Shown one piece after another: positions 8,722-17,633 of a stretch of 43,003 nt of DNA. The position numbers and the translations under genes were made by a program. Source of the stretch: Candidatus Rokubacteria bacterium 13_1_40CM_68_15 (GTDB lineage: Bacteria > Methylomirabilota > Methylomirabilia > Rokubacteriales > CSP1-6); assembly GCA_001917585.1 (NCBI GenBank), contig MNEG01000069.1, forward strand, positions 1 through 43,003, written 5' to 3'. Below the pieces are notes generated by a model that saw only the letters and a list, made by a program, of their open reading frames with translations, made no database searches and was not told the origin of the DNA. Each line of letters starts with the position of its first letter. Positions within the stretch are counted from its first letter, which is position 1.

Positions 8722-9009
8722 CTACGAAGTCGGAGGAGCCCGGGCAGTTCGGGGGGAGGGATCGGTCAGGTCGACGGCCGTGTCGTTGCCGGGCAAGACG
8801 ACCGCGACGACGACATCGACACAGTCACCGCTGCTGATGGGTGCTCTCTCGATCACGCTCTGAAGGTTGAGAGCCGCCAGAACCTCGGCGTCGAAGTCCG
8901 CGTCGAAGAGCCCGTCCGTCCACGCCTCATAGGTGGCGGCGCCCGCAAAGGGCGTGAACACGATGAAGCTGAGGAGGAGGAGGACGCTCAGGCGAAGACC
9001 AGCGTGCAT
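8722..9009 (-). CDS. Small secreted protein of unknown function
   Basis: 95 residues from ATG 9009. The N-terminus is a clear signal peptide (LRLSVLLLLSFIVFTPFAGA) with a cut site near AGA-AT. The mature part is acidic (WTDGLFDADFDAEVLAAL) with a Pro- and Ala-rich end. I recognise no family. It follows the UbiD gene on the same strand by 55 bases and could be co-transcribed. The ribosome site is weak, so the exact start is not sure. Confidence 0.5.
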   Translation of the reverse strand: MHAGLRLSVLLLLSFIVFTPFAGAATYEAWTDGLFDADFDAEVLAALNLQSVIERAPISSGDCVDVVVAVVLPGNDTAVDLTDPSPRTARAPPTS

Positions 9010-9064
9010 TTTATCGAGGGTACTCCATGACGTCGGGATGCCACAAGACAAAGTTTAGGACATC

Positions 9065-10480
9065 CTAAGCCTCCTCGATTCCGTACTCACCCCACTGCGC
9101 GTCCACCCGGTCCAGATCTTCTTTGGGCGGGATGGAGCGGGCCGGAAACTTGTGCTTCCGCGTCGCATCGACGCCGATCTTGGAGGAGGGCACGGTCTTC
9201 CGCTCGTCCGAGTCCGCCTCCTCGGACACCGAGGGGTCGAGCGCCACGCCGGCGGTGTCACGGTTGATGTAGACGTCCCGCGTGGGCTGGACGTGCCACG
9301 ACATCGCCCACAGGACCTGGAAATAGTCGCGCACGTCGATGTCTTCGTCGACGACCACCACCCACTTCGACCACGAGGGATCATAGGCCCACACCGCCCA
9401 CATCGCGCGCTGCGGCAGCCCGGGGTGATCCCGGCGGAGGGAGATGCCGAGGAACGCCGCGCCCCCGCCAGCCTCCAGGAGATGGACGTCGCGCACCGGA
9501 AGCTTCAAATCGCGGGTCAGATGCTTGAACAAGGCCACGTCGCGCCCGGTGCCGCGGATACAGCTCGACTCGCTCGGCGGCATCTGGCTGAAGAAGGCCT
9601 GGTAGATGGGATCGGTCCGGTGGGTGATGGCGGTGACCTCGATGACGAAGCTCGGCCCCGACGCCCCCATGTAGCCGGTGTACTCACCGAACGGCCCTTC
9701 CGGCTCCCGCACGCCTGGCGGGATGAAGCCCTCGACGACGATCTCGGCGTGAGCCGGCACCTCGAGGTCGTTGGTCTCGCAGGTGACCACCTCGAGTGGC
9801 TCGCCCCGAAGGCCGCCGGCCACGCCGAACTCGTCACCGCGGACGCGCGCCACCGACGTCAGCGGCACGGGCGGATCGCACCCGATCACGACCGCGCAGG
9901 GCGTCGGCCTGCCCTGCTTCTCGTTCTTCATGATGTGCGGGTACATGTCGCGCCAGGCGTTGCTGAGGAAGATCCCGTACTTCCTCGGCCCCTTTTGCAT
10001 CAGCCGGTACGTTCCCACATTGCGCTCGCCGGTCTCGGGATCCTTCGAGACCACGCACGGCGCGGTCACGTAGGGCGCCGGGTCCTGGCCGCGTGTCCAG
10101 ATGCAGAGCGGCAGCTTCGTGATGTCGGCCCGATCGCCCTTGAGCACGATGTCCTTCACCGGTCCGCGGTTCACGCGCACGGGCGGAATGGGCTTCGTCT
10201 GCGCCTCCGCCCACTTGTCGGCGATCTTGTCCACCGTCGTCTGGAGCGACAGCGCGTACACCTCGGGCGAGGCCCCGAGGATCCCCGCCACCAGGGGCAT
10301 CGAGAACCCCTTGATGCGCTCGAACATCATCGCGGGGCGACGGGCCGGCGGGATCCGCTGGAACACGCGGCGCATGACCGCGGTCACCTCCCAGTCCGGA
10401 TCCACCTCCTTCTTCACGTGGTGCAGCTTGCCGCGTCGCTCGAGCGCACTCAGGTAGTCCCGTAGGTCCTTGTAGGCCAT
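9065..10480 (-). CDS. UbiD family (prenylated-FMN) decarboxylase
   Basis: 471 residues, a normal length for the family. N-terminal MAYKDLRDYLSALERRGKLH and the central IWTRGQDPAPYVTAPCVV and ERNVGTYRLM blocks are typical of UbiD. EGPFGEYTGYMG holds the conserved glutamates of the Glu-Arg-Glu active site, with SCIRGTGRD further on. UbiD enzymes reversibly decarboxylate aromatic or alpha,beta-unsaturated acids using prenyl-FMN, which is made by UbiX. No UbiX gene is in the window. It is transcribed divergently from the molybdenum hydroxylase with only about 35 bases between the starts, suggesting shared control and perhaps a linked aromatic or heterocyclic catabolic route. Confidence 0.92.
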   Translation of the reverse strand: MAYKDLRDYLSALERRGKLHHVKKEVDPDWEVTAVMRRVFQRIPPARRPAMMFERIKGFSMPLVAGILGASPEVYALSLQTTVDKIADKWAEAQTKPIPPVRVNRGPVKDIVLKGDRADITKLPLCIWTRGQDPAPYVTAPCVVSKDPETGERNVGTYRLMQKGPRKYGIFLSNAWRDMYPHIMKNEKQGRPTPCAVVIGCDPPVPLTSVARVRGDEFGVAGGLRGEPLEVVTCETNDLEVPAHAEIVVEGFIPPGVREPEGPFGEYTGYMGASGPSFVIEVTAITHRTDPIYQAFFSQMPPSESSCIRGTGRDVALFKHLTRDLKLPVRDVHLLEAGGGAAFLGISLRRDHPGLPQRAMWAVWAYDPSWSKWVVVVDEDIDVRDYFQVLWAMSWHVQPTRDVYINRDTAGVALDPSVSEEADSDERKTVPSSKIGVDATRKHKFPARSIPPKEDLDRVDAQWGEYGIEEA

Positions 10481-10515
10481 CGCCGGAATTATAATTGACG
10501 ACCGCGGCCGATCCC

Positions 10516-12822
10516 ATGCCCACGAGATTCTCCGGACAACCCCTCAAGCGCCTGGAAGATCCCCGCCTGCTGCGTGGCCAGGCGACGTTCCTCGACGACC
10601 TGCGCGTGTCCGGCGCGCGCCACGTGGCGTTCGTCCGCAGCATTCACCCGCACGCACGCTTTCAGGTCGACGCCTCCGCGGCACGCGCCATCCCCGGCGT
10701 GATCGCCGTGTTCGTCGGTGGCGATCTGGCCCCGGCGCGCGAGATTCCCGTCGTCATCGATCACCCGGCGCTCAGGCCGTGCCGGCATCCGCTGCTGGCG
10801 AGCAACAAGATCCGCTACGTCGGAGAGCCGATTGCCGTCGTCGTAGCCGAGAGCCGCTACACCGCCGAAGACGGTGCCGAGGCCGTGAAGGTCGAGTACG
10901 ACCCGCTCCAGCCCGTGCGCGACGCTCCGGCGGCCGTCGCGTCGGGCGCCGTCCTGCTCCACGACGACCTGGCCGGCAACCTCGCCGCCGACTTCACCGT
11001 GCGCGTCGGCGACGCCGACGCGGCATTCCGCACCGCGGACGTGACGACGCGCGAGACGTACTACGTTCACCGCTACACGGGAATGCCGCTGGAGACCCGG
11101 GGCGTCGCGGCCGACTACGATGCCGGCACCGGCCAGCTGACGCTGTGGTCGTCGACGCAGTGGCCGCATACGTTACGGGACGGCCTGCGCGACGTGCTGC
11201 GCCTGCCCGAACACCGCATCCGCGTGGTGGCGCCGGACGTCGGCGGAGGCTTCGGCGTCAAGCAGGAGATCTACCCCGAGGAGGTCGTGCTGGCGCGCCT
11301 GGCCATGCTACTGCGTGGGCGGGTGAAGTGGATCGAGACGCGCCGGGAGCACCTGACGACGGCCGCCCACGCGCGAGAGCAGTGGCACGACGTCGAGCTC
11401 GCCGCCCGCCGCGACGGCACCATCCTCGCCCTGCGTGCCGAGATCCTGGCCGACATCGGCGCGTACACCCGCAGCCTCGGCGTGCTCTGTCCTTCCCTCA
11501 CCGCCGCCAGCCTGCCCGGGGCGTATCGCATTCGCGATTACACCTGCCGGGTGCGCGCGGCGCTCACGTGCAAGGCGCCGGCGGGCGCCTATCGCGGCGC
11601 CGGCCAGCCCGAGGCGGTGTTCGCGATCGAGCGCGCGATGGATCACCTCGCGCAAACGCTCCGAATCGATCCCGGCGAGCTTCGGCGGCGCAATTTCGTC
11701 GGGCGCGACGAGTTCCCGTGGGAGGTCGGGACCGCGTCGGCCCAGGTTCCGGTCACCTATGACAGCGGCGACTACGAGGGCGCGCTCGACGCCGCGCTCG
11801 AGCTGGCCCGGTACGAGGAGCGCCGCGCGGCGCAAGCCGTCGAGCGTGGGAAGGGAGAGGGCGGTCGACTCCTCGGCATCGGCATCGCCGCGTACGTCCT
11901 GCTGACCGGGCTCGGGCCCCACGAGGGGGCGGTGTTGCGCGTGGATCCGGGTGAAGGGGTCCTCCTCGTCACCGGAGCGTCGCCTCACGGCCAGGGCACC
12001 GCCACGATGCTGGCGCAGGTCGTCGCCGATGAGCTCGGCGTGCAACCGCACGAGGTCGTGGTGAGACACGGCGATACCGCGTTGATCCCGTTCGGCGTGG
12101 GAACGTACGCGAGCCGCAACGCCGTCGTCGCGGGGAACGCCGCGCTGATCGCCGCGCGAGCCGTCGCCACCAAGGCCAGGCGGCTGGCCGCCCATCTGCT
12201 GGAGGTCAGCGACGCCGACCTCGAGCTCGCCGACAGCGTCGTGCGTGTCGTCGGCGCGCCGGATCGCTGCCTCTCGCTCGCCGAGCTGGCGAGGGCCTGC
12301 GCGCCGGGCGCGCCCCTGCCCGACGGGATGGACCCCGGGCTCGAGGCGACGCACTACTTTCCGGCGCCGCGGGCGACCTTTGCCAGCGGCGTCCACGTCG
12401 CCACCGTCGAGATCGAGCGCGAGACCGGACGAATCGAGATCCTCGACTACACCGTCGTGAGCGACGCCGGCCGTGTGATCAATCCCCTCATCGTCGAGGG
12501 GCAGATCCATGGCGGGGTCGCCCAGGGGGTGGGGGGTGCGCTCTACGAAGAGCTCGTGTACGACGATCACGGTCAGCCGCGTACCCAATCGCTGCTGGAG
12601 TACGTGATGCCGACTGCCGAGCAAGTCCCATCGATCAGGATCGCGAACCTAATAACGCCCAGCCCCCTCAACCCGCTGGGCGTGAAGGGCGTCGGCGAGG
12701 CGGGCGCCCTGGCCCCACCGGCCGCGATCGCGGCCGCCGTCGAGGACGCGTTGCGGCCCTTCGGGGCGCGCATCACGGGAACGCCGCTGCGGCCCGAGGA
12801 CATTTTCCGCCTGATGCGCTAA
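10516..12822 (+). CDS. Xanthine dehydrogenase/CoxL-type molybdopterin-binding subunit
   Basis: 768 residues from ATG 10516; an in-frame TTG at 10495 is the alternative. The start, LKRLEDPRLLRGQATFLDDL, is typical of form II CoxL-like large subunits. The AYRGAGQ loop replaces the AYxCSFR signature of true aerobic CO dehydrogenase. VKGVGEAGALAPPAAIAAAV near the C-terminus holds the catalytic Glu, and GGGFGVKQ is a molybdopterin contact. The enzyme hydroxylates an aromatic N-heterocycle or aldehyde. The FAD and 2Fe-2S subunits that normally accompany it are not in the window. It is first in a six-gene operon with an importer and a PuuD-like protein. Confidence 0.9.
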   Translation: MPTRFSGQPLKRLEDPRLLRGQATFLDDLRVSGARHVAFVRSIHPHARFQVDASAARAIPGVIAVFVGGDLAPAREIPVVIDHPALRPCRHPLLASNKIRYVGEPIAVVVAESRYTAEDGAEAVKVEYDPLQPVRDAPAAVASGAVLLHDDLAGNLAADFTVRVGDADAAFRTADVTTRETYYVHRYTGMPLETRGVAADYDAGTGQLTLWSSTQWPHTLRDGLRDVLRLPEHRIRVVAPDVGGGFGVKQEIYPEEVVLARLAMLLRGRVKWIETRREHLTTAAHAREQWHDVELAARRDGTILALRAEILADIGAYTRSLGVLCPSLTAASLPGAYRIRDYTCRVRAALTCKAPAGAYRGAGQPEAVFAIERAMDHLAQTLRIDPGELRRRNFVGRDEFPWEVGTASAQVPVTYDSGDYEGALDAALELARYEERRAAQAVERGKGEGGRLLGIGIAAYVLLTGLGPHEGAVLRVDPGEGVLLVTGASPHGQGTATMLAQVVADELGVQPHEVVVRHGDTALIPFGVGTYASRNAVVAGNAALIAARAVATKARRLAAHLLEVSDADLELADSVVRVVGAPDRCLSLAELARACAPGAPLPDGMDPGLEATHYFPAPRATFASGVHVATVEIERETGRIEILDYTVVSDAGRVINPLIVEGQIHGGVAQGVGGALYEELVYDDHGQPRTQSLLEYVMPTAEQVPSIRIANLITPSPLNPLGVKGVGEAGALAPPAAIAAAVEDALRPFGARITGTPLRPEDIFRLMR

Positions 12823-12847
12823 GTTACCGCTGCAAAGGAGGCGACTC

Positions 12848-13849
12848 ATGCCGATCCTCATCCTTCTCGCCATCCTGCTGGCGGCCGGCGACGCCGCCGC
12901 TCAGACCAGGGTGAAGTTCGCGCTCGACTGGCAGATCCAGGGGCCGCAGGCGCCGTTCATCACGGCGAAGGCGATAGGAGCGTTCTCGGCCCGCGGCCTG
13001 GACGTCACCATCGATCGCGGTACCGGCTCGCAGAAGACGATCGAGCAGGTGGCGACCGGGACCTACGACATGGGCTACGGCGACATCAACTCGATGATCG
13101 AGTACAACGTCAAGAATCCGCAGAATCCGCTCATCGCGGTCGGGATCGTCCTCAACTCGCCGCCCTTCGCGCTGCTCTCGCTCAAGCGGAACGGGATCCG
13201 CGAGCCGAAAGACCTCCAGGGCGCGAGCATCGGCGCGCCGGCCGGCGACGCGCCGCGCCGGCTGTGGCCGATCTTCGCGAAGAACGCCGGCGTGCCGGTC
13301 GACAGCGTGACGTGGACCAACATGGCGCCGCCGCTCCGCGAGCCGGCGCTGGTGAAGGGCGACGTCAAGGCGATCTCCGGCTTCTACTTCACGGGCTTCC
13401 TCAACCTGACCGAGAACTTGAAAGTGCCGGAGAGCGACGTCGTCGCGTTCAATTACAGCGACTACGGCATCGACCTCTACGGCAACGCGGTGATCGTGCG
13501 CGTCGACTGGCTCAAGGCCAACGAGGACACGGCACGTCGGTTCCTGGCCGCCCTGGCGGCGGGCTTCAAGGCGGTGATCAAGGACCCGAAGGCGGCGATC
13601 GTTCACGTCAAGACGGCCGAGCCCCTGTCGAACGAGGCCACCGAGCTGAAGCGTCTGCAGCTCGCGATCAGCGCCAACATGATCAACGACGAGGTGAAGA
13701 AAAACGGTCTGCTCGCCATCGATGCCGCGCGCATGCAGCGCGCGATCGACCAGGTGGTTGTGTCATTCGAACTCGGGTCGAAGCCGAGCGTCGCGCAGGT
13801 GTTCACCGGCGCCTATCTGCCGCCGGCCTCCGAGCGCAAGCTGGATTAG
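12848..13849 (+). CDS. ABC transporter substrate-binding protein, NMT1/SsuA (NitT/TauT) type
   Basis: 333 residues behind a very strong ribosome site (AAAGGAGG). A short signal peptide (ILILLAILLAAGDAAAQ) directs it to the periplasm or cell surface. The NMT1/THI5-like fold is shown by VKFALDWQIQGPQAPFITAK, TIDRGTGSQKTIEQVATGTY (repeated sampling site) and DMGYGDINSMIEYN. Relatives bind sulfonates, nitrate, pyrimidine precursors or aromatic acids; the ligand is not visible. It lies 25 bases after the hydroxylase and 7 before the ATPase, so it is part of the same operon. Confidence 0.9.
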   Translation: MPILILLAILLAAGDAAAQTRVKFALDWQIQGPQAPFITAKAIGAFSARGLDVTIDRGTGSQKTIEQVATGTYDMGYGDINSMIEYNVKNPQNPLIAVGIVLNSPPFALLSLKRNGIREPKDLQGASIGAPAGDAPRRLWPIFAKNAGVPVDSVTWTNMAPPLREPALVKGDVKAISGFYFTGFLNLTENLKVPESDVVAFNYSDYGIDLYGNAVIVRVDWLKANEDTARRFLAALAAGFKAVIKDPKAAIVHVKTAEPLSNEATELKRLQLAISANMINDEVKKNGLLAIDAARMQRAIDQVVVSFELGSKPSVAQVFTGAYLPPASERKLD

Positions 13850-13856
13850 CTCGACC

Positions 13857-14657
13857 GTGCCGGCGGACGCCGCGATCCAGCTGCGCGACGTCGCCTTCGA
13901 GTACCTGACGAACGGTCGCGTGACCCGCGCGGTCGAGGACGTGTCGCTCGAGGTGACGCGGGGCGCGACCGTGGCGTTCGTGGGACCGAGCGGCTGCGGC
14001 AAGTCCACGCTGCTCAAGCTCGTCGCGGGTTTGCTCACGACCAGCCGGGGCACCATCATCGTCGATGGTCGACCGGTCAAAGGTCCGCTCGAGAACGTCG
14101 GAATGGCGTTTCAGAATCCGGTGCTGCTGCCCTGGCGCACCGTCCTCGACAACCTGCTCCTGCCCTTCGAGATCCTCCGGGAGAACGGCGATCCCCGCGC
14201 TCCCGACCGGGCCGTGTGGAAGGACAAGGCGAGCGCCCTTTTGAAGACGGTCGGCCTGGCCGGCGCCGAGCATCGCCAGCCGCGGGAGCTGTCGGGCGGG
14301 ATGCGCCAGCGCGTGAGCCTCTGCCGGGCGCTCATCCACGAGCCCCGGTTGCTGCTCCTCGACGAGCCCTTCGCCGCGCTCGACGCCTTCACTCGTGAGG
14401 AGATGTGGGAGCTGCATCAGACCCTGCGCCGGCACCGGGAGTTCACCGGCGTGCTGGTGACTCACGACCTCCGCGAAGCGGTGTTCCTGGCCCAGACGAT
14501 CTACGTGATGTCGGCCGACCCCGGCCGCATCGCCCACGTCCACGAGGTGAAGCTGCCCACGCCGCGGACGCTGGCCCAGCTCTACGGTGCCGAGGCGACG
14601 GCGCTGATCCGCCTCATGCGGGAGCAGATCCGGCCGAGCCGGGAGGCCGTCGCGTGA
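13857..14657 (+). CDS. ABC transporter ATP-binding protein, NitT/TauT type
   Basis: 266 residues from GTG 13857; the frame is open further upstream but would overlap the binding-protein gene. It shows Walker A GPSGCGKST, Q-loop AFQNPVLLPWRT, signature LSGGMRQRVSL, Walker B LLLLDEPFAALD and H-loop VTHDLREAV. These are all intact, so an active ATPase is expected. It energises the importer formed with the neighbouring permease and binding protein. The stop overlaps the permease start (GTGA). Confidence 0.93.
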   Translation: MPADAAIQLRDVAFEYLTNGRVTRAVEDVSLEVTRGATVAFVGPSGCGKSTLLKLVAGLLTTSRGTIIVDGRPVKGPLENVGMAFQNPVLLPWRTVLDNLLLPFEILRENGDPRAPDRAVWKDKASALLKTVGLAGAEHRQPRELSGGMRQRVSLCRALIHEPRLLLLDEPFAALDAFTREEMWELHQTLRRHREFTGVLVTHDLREAVFLAQTIYVMSADPGRIAHVHEVKLPTPRTLAQLYGAEATALIRLMREQIRPSREAVA

Positions 14658-15412
14658 GCGGCCTCGTCAGTCGCCGCGTCGTCCTGCCCCTGCTGCTCTT
14701 CGCGGCCGTGCTGGCCGTCTGGGAGGCGGCGGTGCCGCTGCTGCGGATCCAGCAGATCGTGCTGCCGACGCCGAGCGGCATCGCGCTGACGATGGTGCAC
14801 ACGGCGGGCCCCATCGCGTTCCACGCCCGTCACACGCTGGTCACGACGCTCCTCGGGTTCGGCTTCGCCGTCGGGCTCGGCCTCCTCCTCGGCTTCGCGA
14901 TCGGCGCGTCGGCCACCGTGCACGACGCGATCTACCCGCTCCTCGTCGGCTTCAACAGCATCCCCAAGGCCGCCATGGTGCCGCTGCTCGTCATGTGGTT
15001 CGGGATCGGCGCCGTGCCGGCCGTGCTCACCGCGTTCCTGCTCGCCTTCTTTCCCGTCGCGGTGAACGTCGCCGTCGGCCTGGCCACGCTCGAGTCCGAG
15101 CTGCGCGATGTCCTCCGCGCGCTCGGCGCCTCGCGCTGGCAGATCTTCCGGAAGGTCGGCGTGCCGCGCACGATGCCGCTCTTCTTCGCGTCGCTGAAGG
15201 TCGCGATCTCGTCGGCGTTCGTGGGCTCGGTGATCTCCGAGACCGTCGCTTCGAACGCCGGGATCGGTTACCTGATGGCCGTGGCCGGCTCCGACTTCAA
15301 CACGCGCCTGGCCTTCGGAGGACTCTTCGTCCTGGCGGCCATGGGCGTGCTCCTCTATGGCGTCTTCGCCATCATCGAGCGGCGCATGACGGCCTGGGCC
15401 TACACCGAGTAA
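14654..15412 (+). CDS. ABC transporter permease, BPD family (NitT/TauT type)
   Basis: 252 residues from GTG 14654, overlapping the ATPase stop by four bases. Six or so membrane helices are visible (LPLLLFAAVLAVWEAAV, LLGFGFAVGLGLLLGFAIGA, AVPAVLTAFLLAFFPVAVNV and others). The EAA-type cytoplasmic loop LRDVLRALGASRWQIFRKVG contacts the ATPase. It is the inner-membrane channel of the importer. Length and helix count match the SsuC/TauC family. Confidence 0.92.
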   Translation: MSGLVSRRVVLPLLLFAAVLAVWEAAVPLLRIQQIVLPTPSGIALTMVHTAGPIAFHARHTLVTTLLGFGFAVGLGLLLGFAIGASATVHDAIYPLLVGFNSIPKAAMVPLLVMWFGIGAVPAVLTAFLLAFFPVAVNVAVGLATLESELRDVLRALGASRWQIFRKVGVPRTMPLFFASLKVAISSAFVGSVISETVASNAGIGYLMAVAGSDFNTRLAFGGLFVLAAMGVLLYGVFAIIERRMTAWAYTE

Positions 15413-15424
15413 CGAGAGAGACTG

Positions 15425-16612
15425 GTGGACGCCTTGATTCGCGAGTGGCTCAACGTCGGGCTCCGCTGGGTCCACGTGATCGCGGGGATCGGCTGGATCG
15501 GCACCTCGCTCTACTTCATGTGGCTGGACGCCAGCCTCACGAAGCCGAACCCGCCGCGGGCGCGCGTCGAGGGCGAGACGTGGCTCCTCCACAGCGGCGG
15601 TTTCTATCTCGTGGAGCGGCGACAACTTCCCCCGGGTCAGCTGCCCTCGCCGATCCACTGGTTCAAGTGGGAAGCCGCCATGACCTGGCTCACGGGCTTC
15701 CCGTTGCTGGTCCTCGTCTACTACACGACGCGCGGCGTGTACCTCGTCGATCCGGCCGTCTCGTCGATCACACCAGGCGCGGCGGTCCTCGTGGGGATCG
15801 GGCTCCTCGTCGTTTCGTGGGCCGGGTACGACCTCCTGTGGACGTCGCCCCTCGCCCGCGAGGGCAGGCGCGCCGCCGCCGTGCTGTCGTGGGCCGTCCT
15901 CTTCGCGGTCGTCTACGCGCTGACGCACGTCTTGAGCGGCCGTGCCGCGTACATCCACGTGGGCGCGATGCTCGGCACCATCATGGTCGCCAACGTGTGG
16001 ATGCGGATCGTGCCGGCGCAGCGCGAGATCATCGCCGCCGCCGAGGCGGGCCGGACGCCCGATCGGACGCTATCGATGCGGGCGAAACAACGCTCGACCC
16101 ACAACAGCTACGTGACGTTTCCCGTGATCTTCATGATGCTGAGCAACCACTATCCGGGGACCTACGGTCATCCGCTCAACTGGCTGATCCTCGCGTTGCT
16201 GATCGTCGTGGGGGCCGGCGTCCGCCACGTGATGATCGCCCGCGAGAAGGGCCGGCCCGCCGACTGGTGGCTGCTCCCCGTGACGGCCGCTCTCGCCGCC
16301 GTCGTCTATCTCACCTCGCCTGCGTGGCTCGGTGGGACGACGCGGGGCGGAGAGCCCGTCGCCTTCGCGTCGGTCAAGGACGTCATCGATCGCCGGTGCG
16401 TCTCCTGCCACTCGCGGACACCGACCGACGACATCTTCCGCATCGCGCCCAACGGCGTCACGTTCGACACGCCGGAGAGCATCCGCGCCCGCGCCGAGAC
16501 GATCCGCGCCCGGACCGTCGTGTTGCGGAACATGCCGCTCGGAAACAAGACCGGCATGACCGACGCCGAGCGCGGACTGCTCGCTCGCTGGCTCGATCAG
16601 GAAGCCCGATGA
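15425..16612 (+). CDS. puuD: PuuD-like urate hydroxylase: membrane domain fused to cytochrome c
   Basis: 395 residues from GTG 15425. The N-terminal membrane domain opens with WVHVIAGIGWIGTSLYFMWL, the hallmark of the urate oxidase N-terminal family (DUF989), with about eight helices to residue 300. The C-terminal 95 residues carry a haem c site CVSCH and a later Met (NMPLGNK) as probable sixth ligand. Family members oxidise urate and pass electrons to haem c instead of oxygen. The operon with a molybdenum hydroxylase and importer fits oxidation of a purine or similar heterocycle. The exact substrate is inference. The TAXI gene starts 1 base after its stop. Confidence 0.85.
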   Translation: MDALIREWLNVGLRWVHVIAGIGWIGTSLYFMWLDASLTKPNPPRARVEGETWLLHSGGFYLVERRQLPPGQLPSPIHWFKWEAAMTWLTGFPLLVLVYYTTRGVYLVDPAVSSITPGAAVLVGIGLLVVSWAGYDLLWTSPLAREGRRAAAVLSWAVLFAVVYALTHVLSGRAAYIHVGAMLGTIMVANVWMRIVPAQREIIAAAEAGRTPDRTLSMRAKQRSTHNSYVTFPVIFMMLSNHYPGTYGHPLNWLILALLIVVGAGVRHVMIAREKGRPADWWLLPVTAALAAVVYLTSPAWLGGTTRGGEPVAFASVKDVIDRRCVSCHSRTPTDDIFRIAPNGVTFDTPESIRARAETIRARTVVLRNMPLGNKTGMTDAERGLLARWLDQEAR

Positions 16613-16613
16613 T

Positions 16614-17633
16614 ATGATCGCCGCCGTGAAACGCCTCGGCATCATCGCGACGCTCGTGTGCCTCCTCGCGCCGGCTGTCTCGGCCCAGCCGTCGGCGATG
16701 ATCGGAACCAATCCGCCGGGCAGCGTGCTCTACGTCGTGGGCAACGCGCTGGCCAAGGTGGCGACCGAGGCCGGCACCGCCCGGCTCACCGTGCAGCCGT
16801 ACTCCGGCAGCAGCACGTTCCTGCCGATGCTCGAGTCCGGCGAGCTGGAGCTCGGCGTGAACAACGCGGTGGACGTCGGGCTCGCCTTCAGCGGCCCCGC
16901 GCTCAAGATCGGAGGGCGCAATCCGTTTCCTCACACGCCCGGTCTGCGCCTGGTCATGCGAAGCATGCCGCTGATGGTCGCGCCCGTCGTGCGGCGCGAT
17001 TCGCCGATCAAGACGATCCACGAGGTGAAGGGCAAGCGCGTCACCGGGGAATATCCGGCCAACCTCGCCATCTGGTACAACCTGTTCGGCGAGCTTTCCA
17101 GTGCGGGCCTCGGCTGGAAGGACGTGCGGGTGGTGCCGGTCGCCGGACTGAACGAAGGCATCGACGCGCTGACCCAGGGCCGCGCCGACGTGTCGACCTA
17201 CGCGATCAACGGCGCCAAGGTCCGCGAGGCGGACGCCAGTGTCGGCGTCCGCCATCTCTCCATCGATTGCTCGCCCGAGGGCGAGAAGCGCCTGCGCGCC
17301 GCCGTGCCCGGCTACTACGCGCGGCGCGTGAAGAAGGACGAGGCGGCGGCCGTCGTGGACGACATCTGCGTGGTGGCGTATGACGCCTACGTCGTCGCCG
17401 GCAAGGGCGCCAGCGACGCCGTCGTGGAAGGATTGCTCAAGGCCATCTGGAACGACGGCGCCAAGCTCGCGCCGTTCCATCCGCTGTTACGCGAGTGGAG
17501 CCGCGAGCGCATGGCCGGCGCCGACGTCACCATCCCGTATCATCCCGCCGCGATGCGCTTCTATCGCGAGCACGGGGCCTGGACGGCCGAGGTCGAGCAG
17601 GCGCAGCAGCGCCTGATCAAAGGCGGGCGCTGA
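16614..17633 (+). CDS. TAXI family TRAP transporter solute-binding protein
   Basis: 339 residues; ATG 16614 directly follows the PuuD stop, and GTG 16626 is an alternative that gives a tighter signal peptide ([18 protein letters not shown]). The typical TAXI blocks are present: [38 protein letters not shown] and [18 protein letters not shown] proteins bind small organic acids or amino acids for TRAP permeases. No TRAP permease is in the window, so it either serves a distant permease or acts as a sensor. Its 3' end overlaps the dapL end by 17 bases on the other strand. Confidence 0.88.
   Translation: MIAAVKRLGIIATLVCLLAPAVSAQPSAMIGTNPPGSVLYVVGNALAKVATEAGTARLTVQPYSGSSTFLPMLESGELELGVNNAVDVGLAFSGPALKIGGRNPFPHTPGLRLVMRSMPLMVAPVVRRDSPIKTIHEVKGKRVTGEYPANLAIWYNLFGELSSAGLGWKDVRVVPVAGLNEGIDALTQGRADVSTYAINGAKVREADASVGVRHLSIDCSPEGEKRLRAAVPGYYARRVKKDEAAAVVDDICVVAYDAYVVAGKGASDAVVEGLLKAIWNDGAKLAPFHPLLREWSRERMAGADVTIPYHPAAMRFYREHGAWTAEVEQAQQRLIKGGR

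Noticed and set aside
9055-9068. TTAGGA-CA-TCCTAA dyad over the UbiD stop codon
   Set aside because: Short arms and low GC, no T-run; neither a convincing terminator nor operator.
11308-12624. Long open frame opposite the molybdenum hydroxylase
   Set aside because: Typical high-GC shadow: no family motifs, no ribosome site, and the other strand has a full set of CoxL motifs.
14582-15958. Long charged open frame opposite the permease and PuuD genes
   Set aside because: The Arg/Glu/His-rich composition is that expected from antisense of membrane proteins; no motifs.
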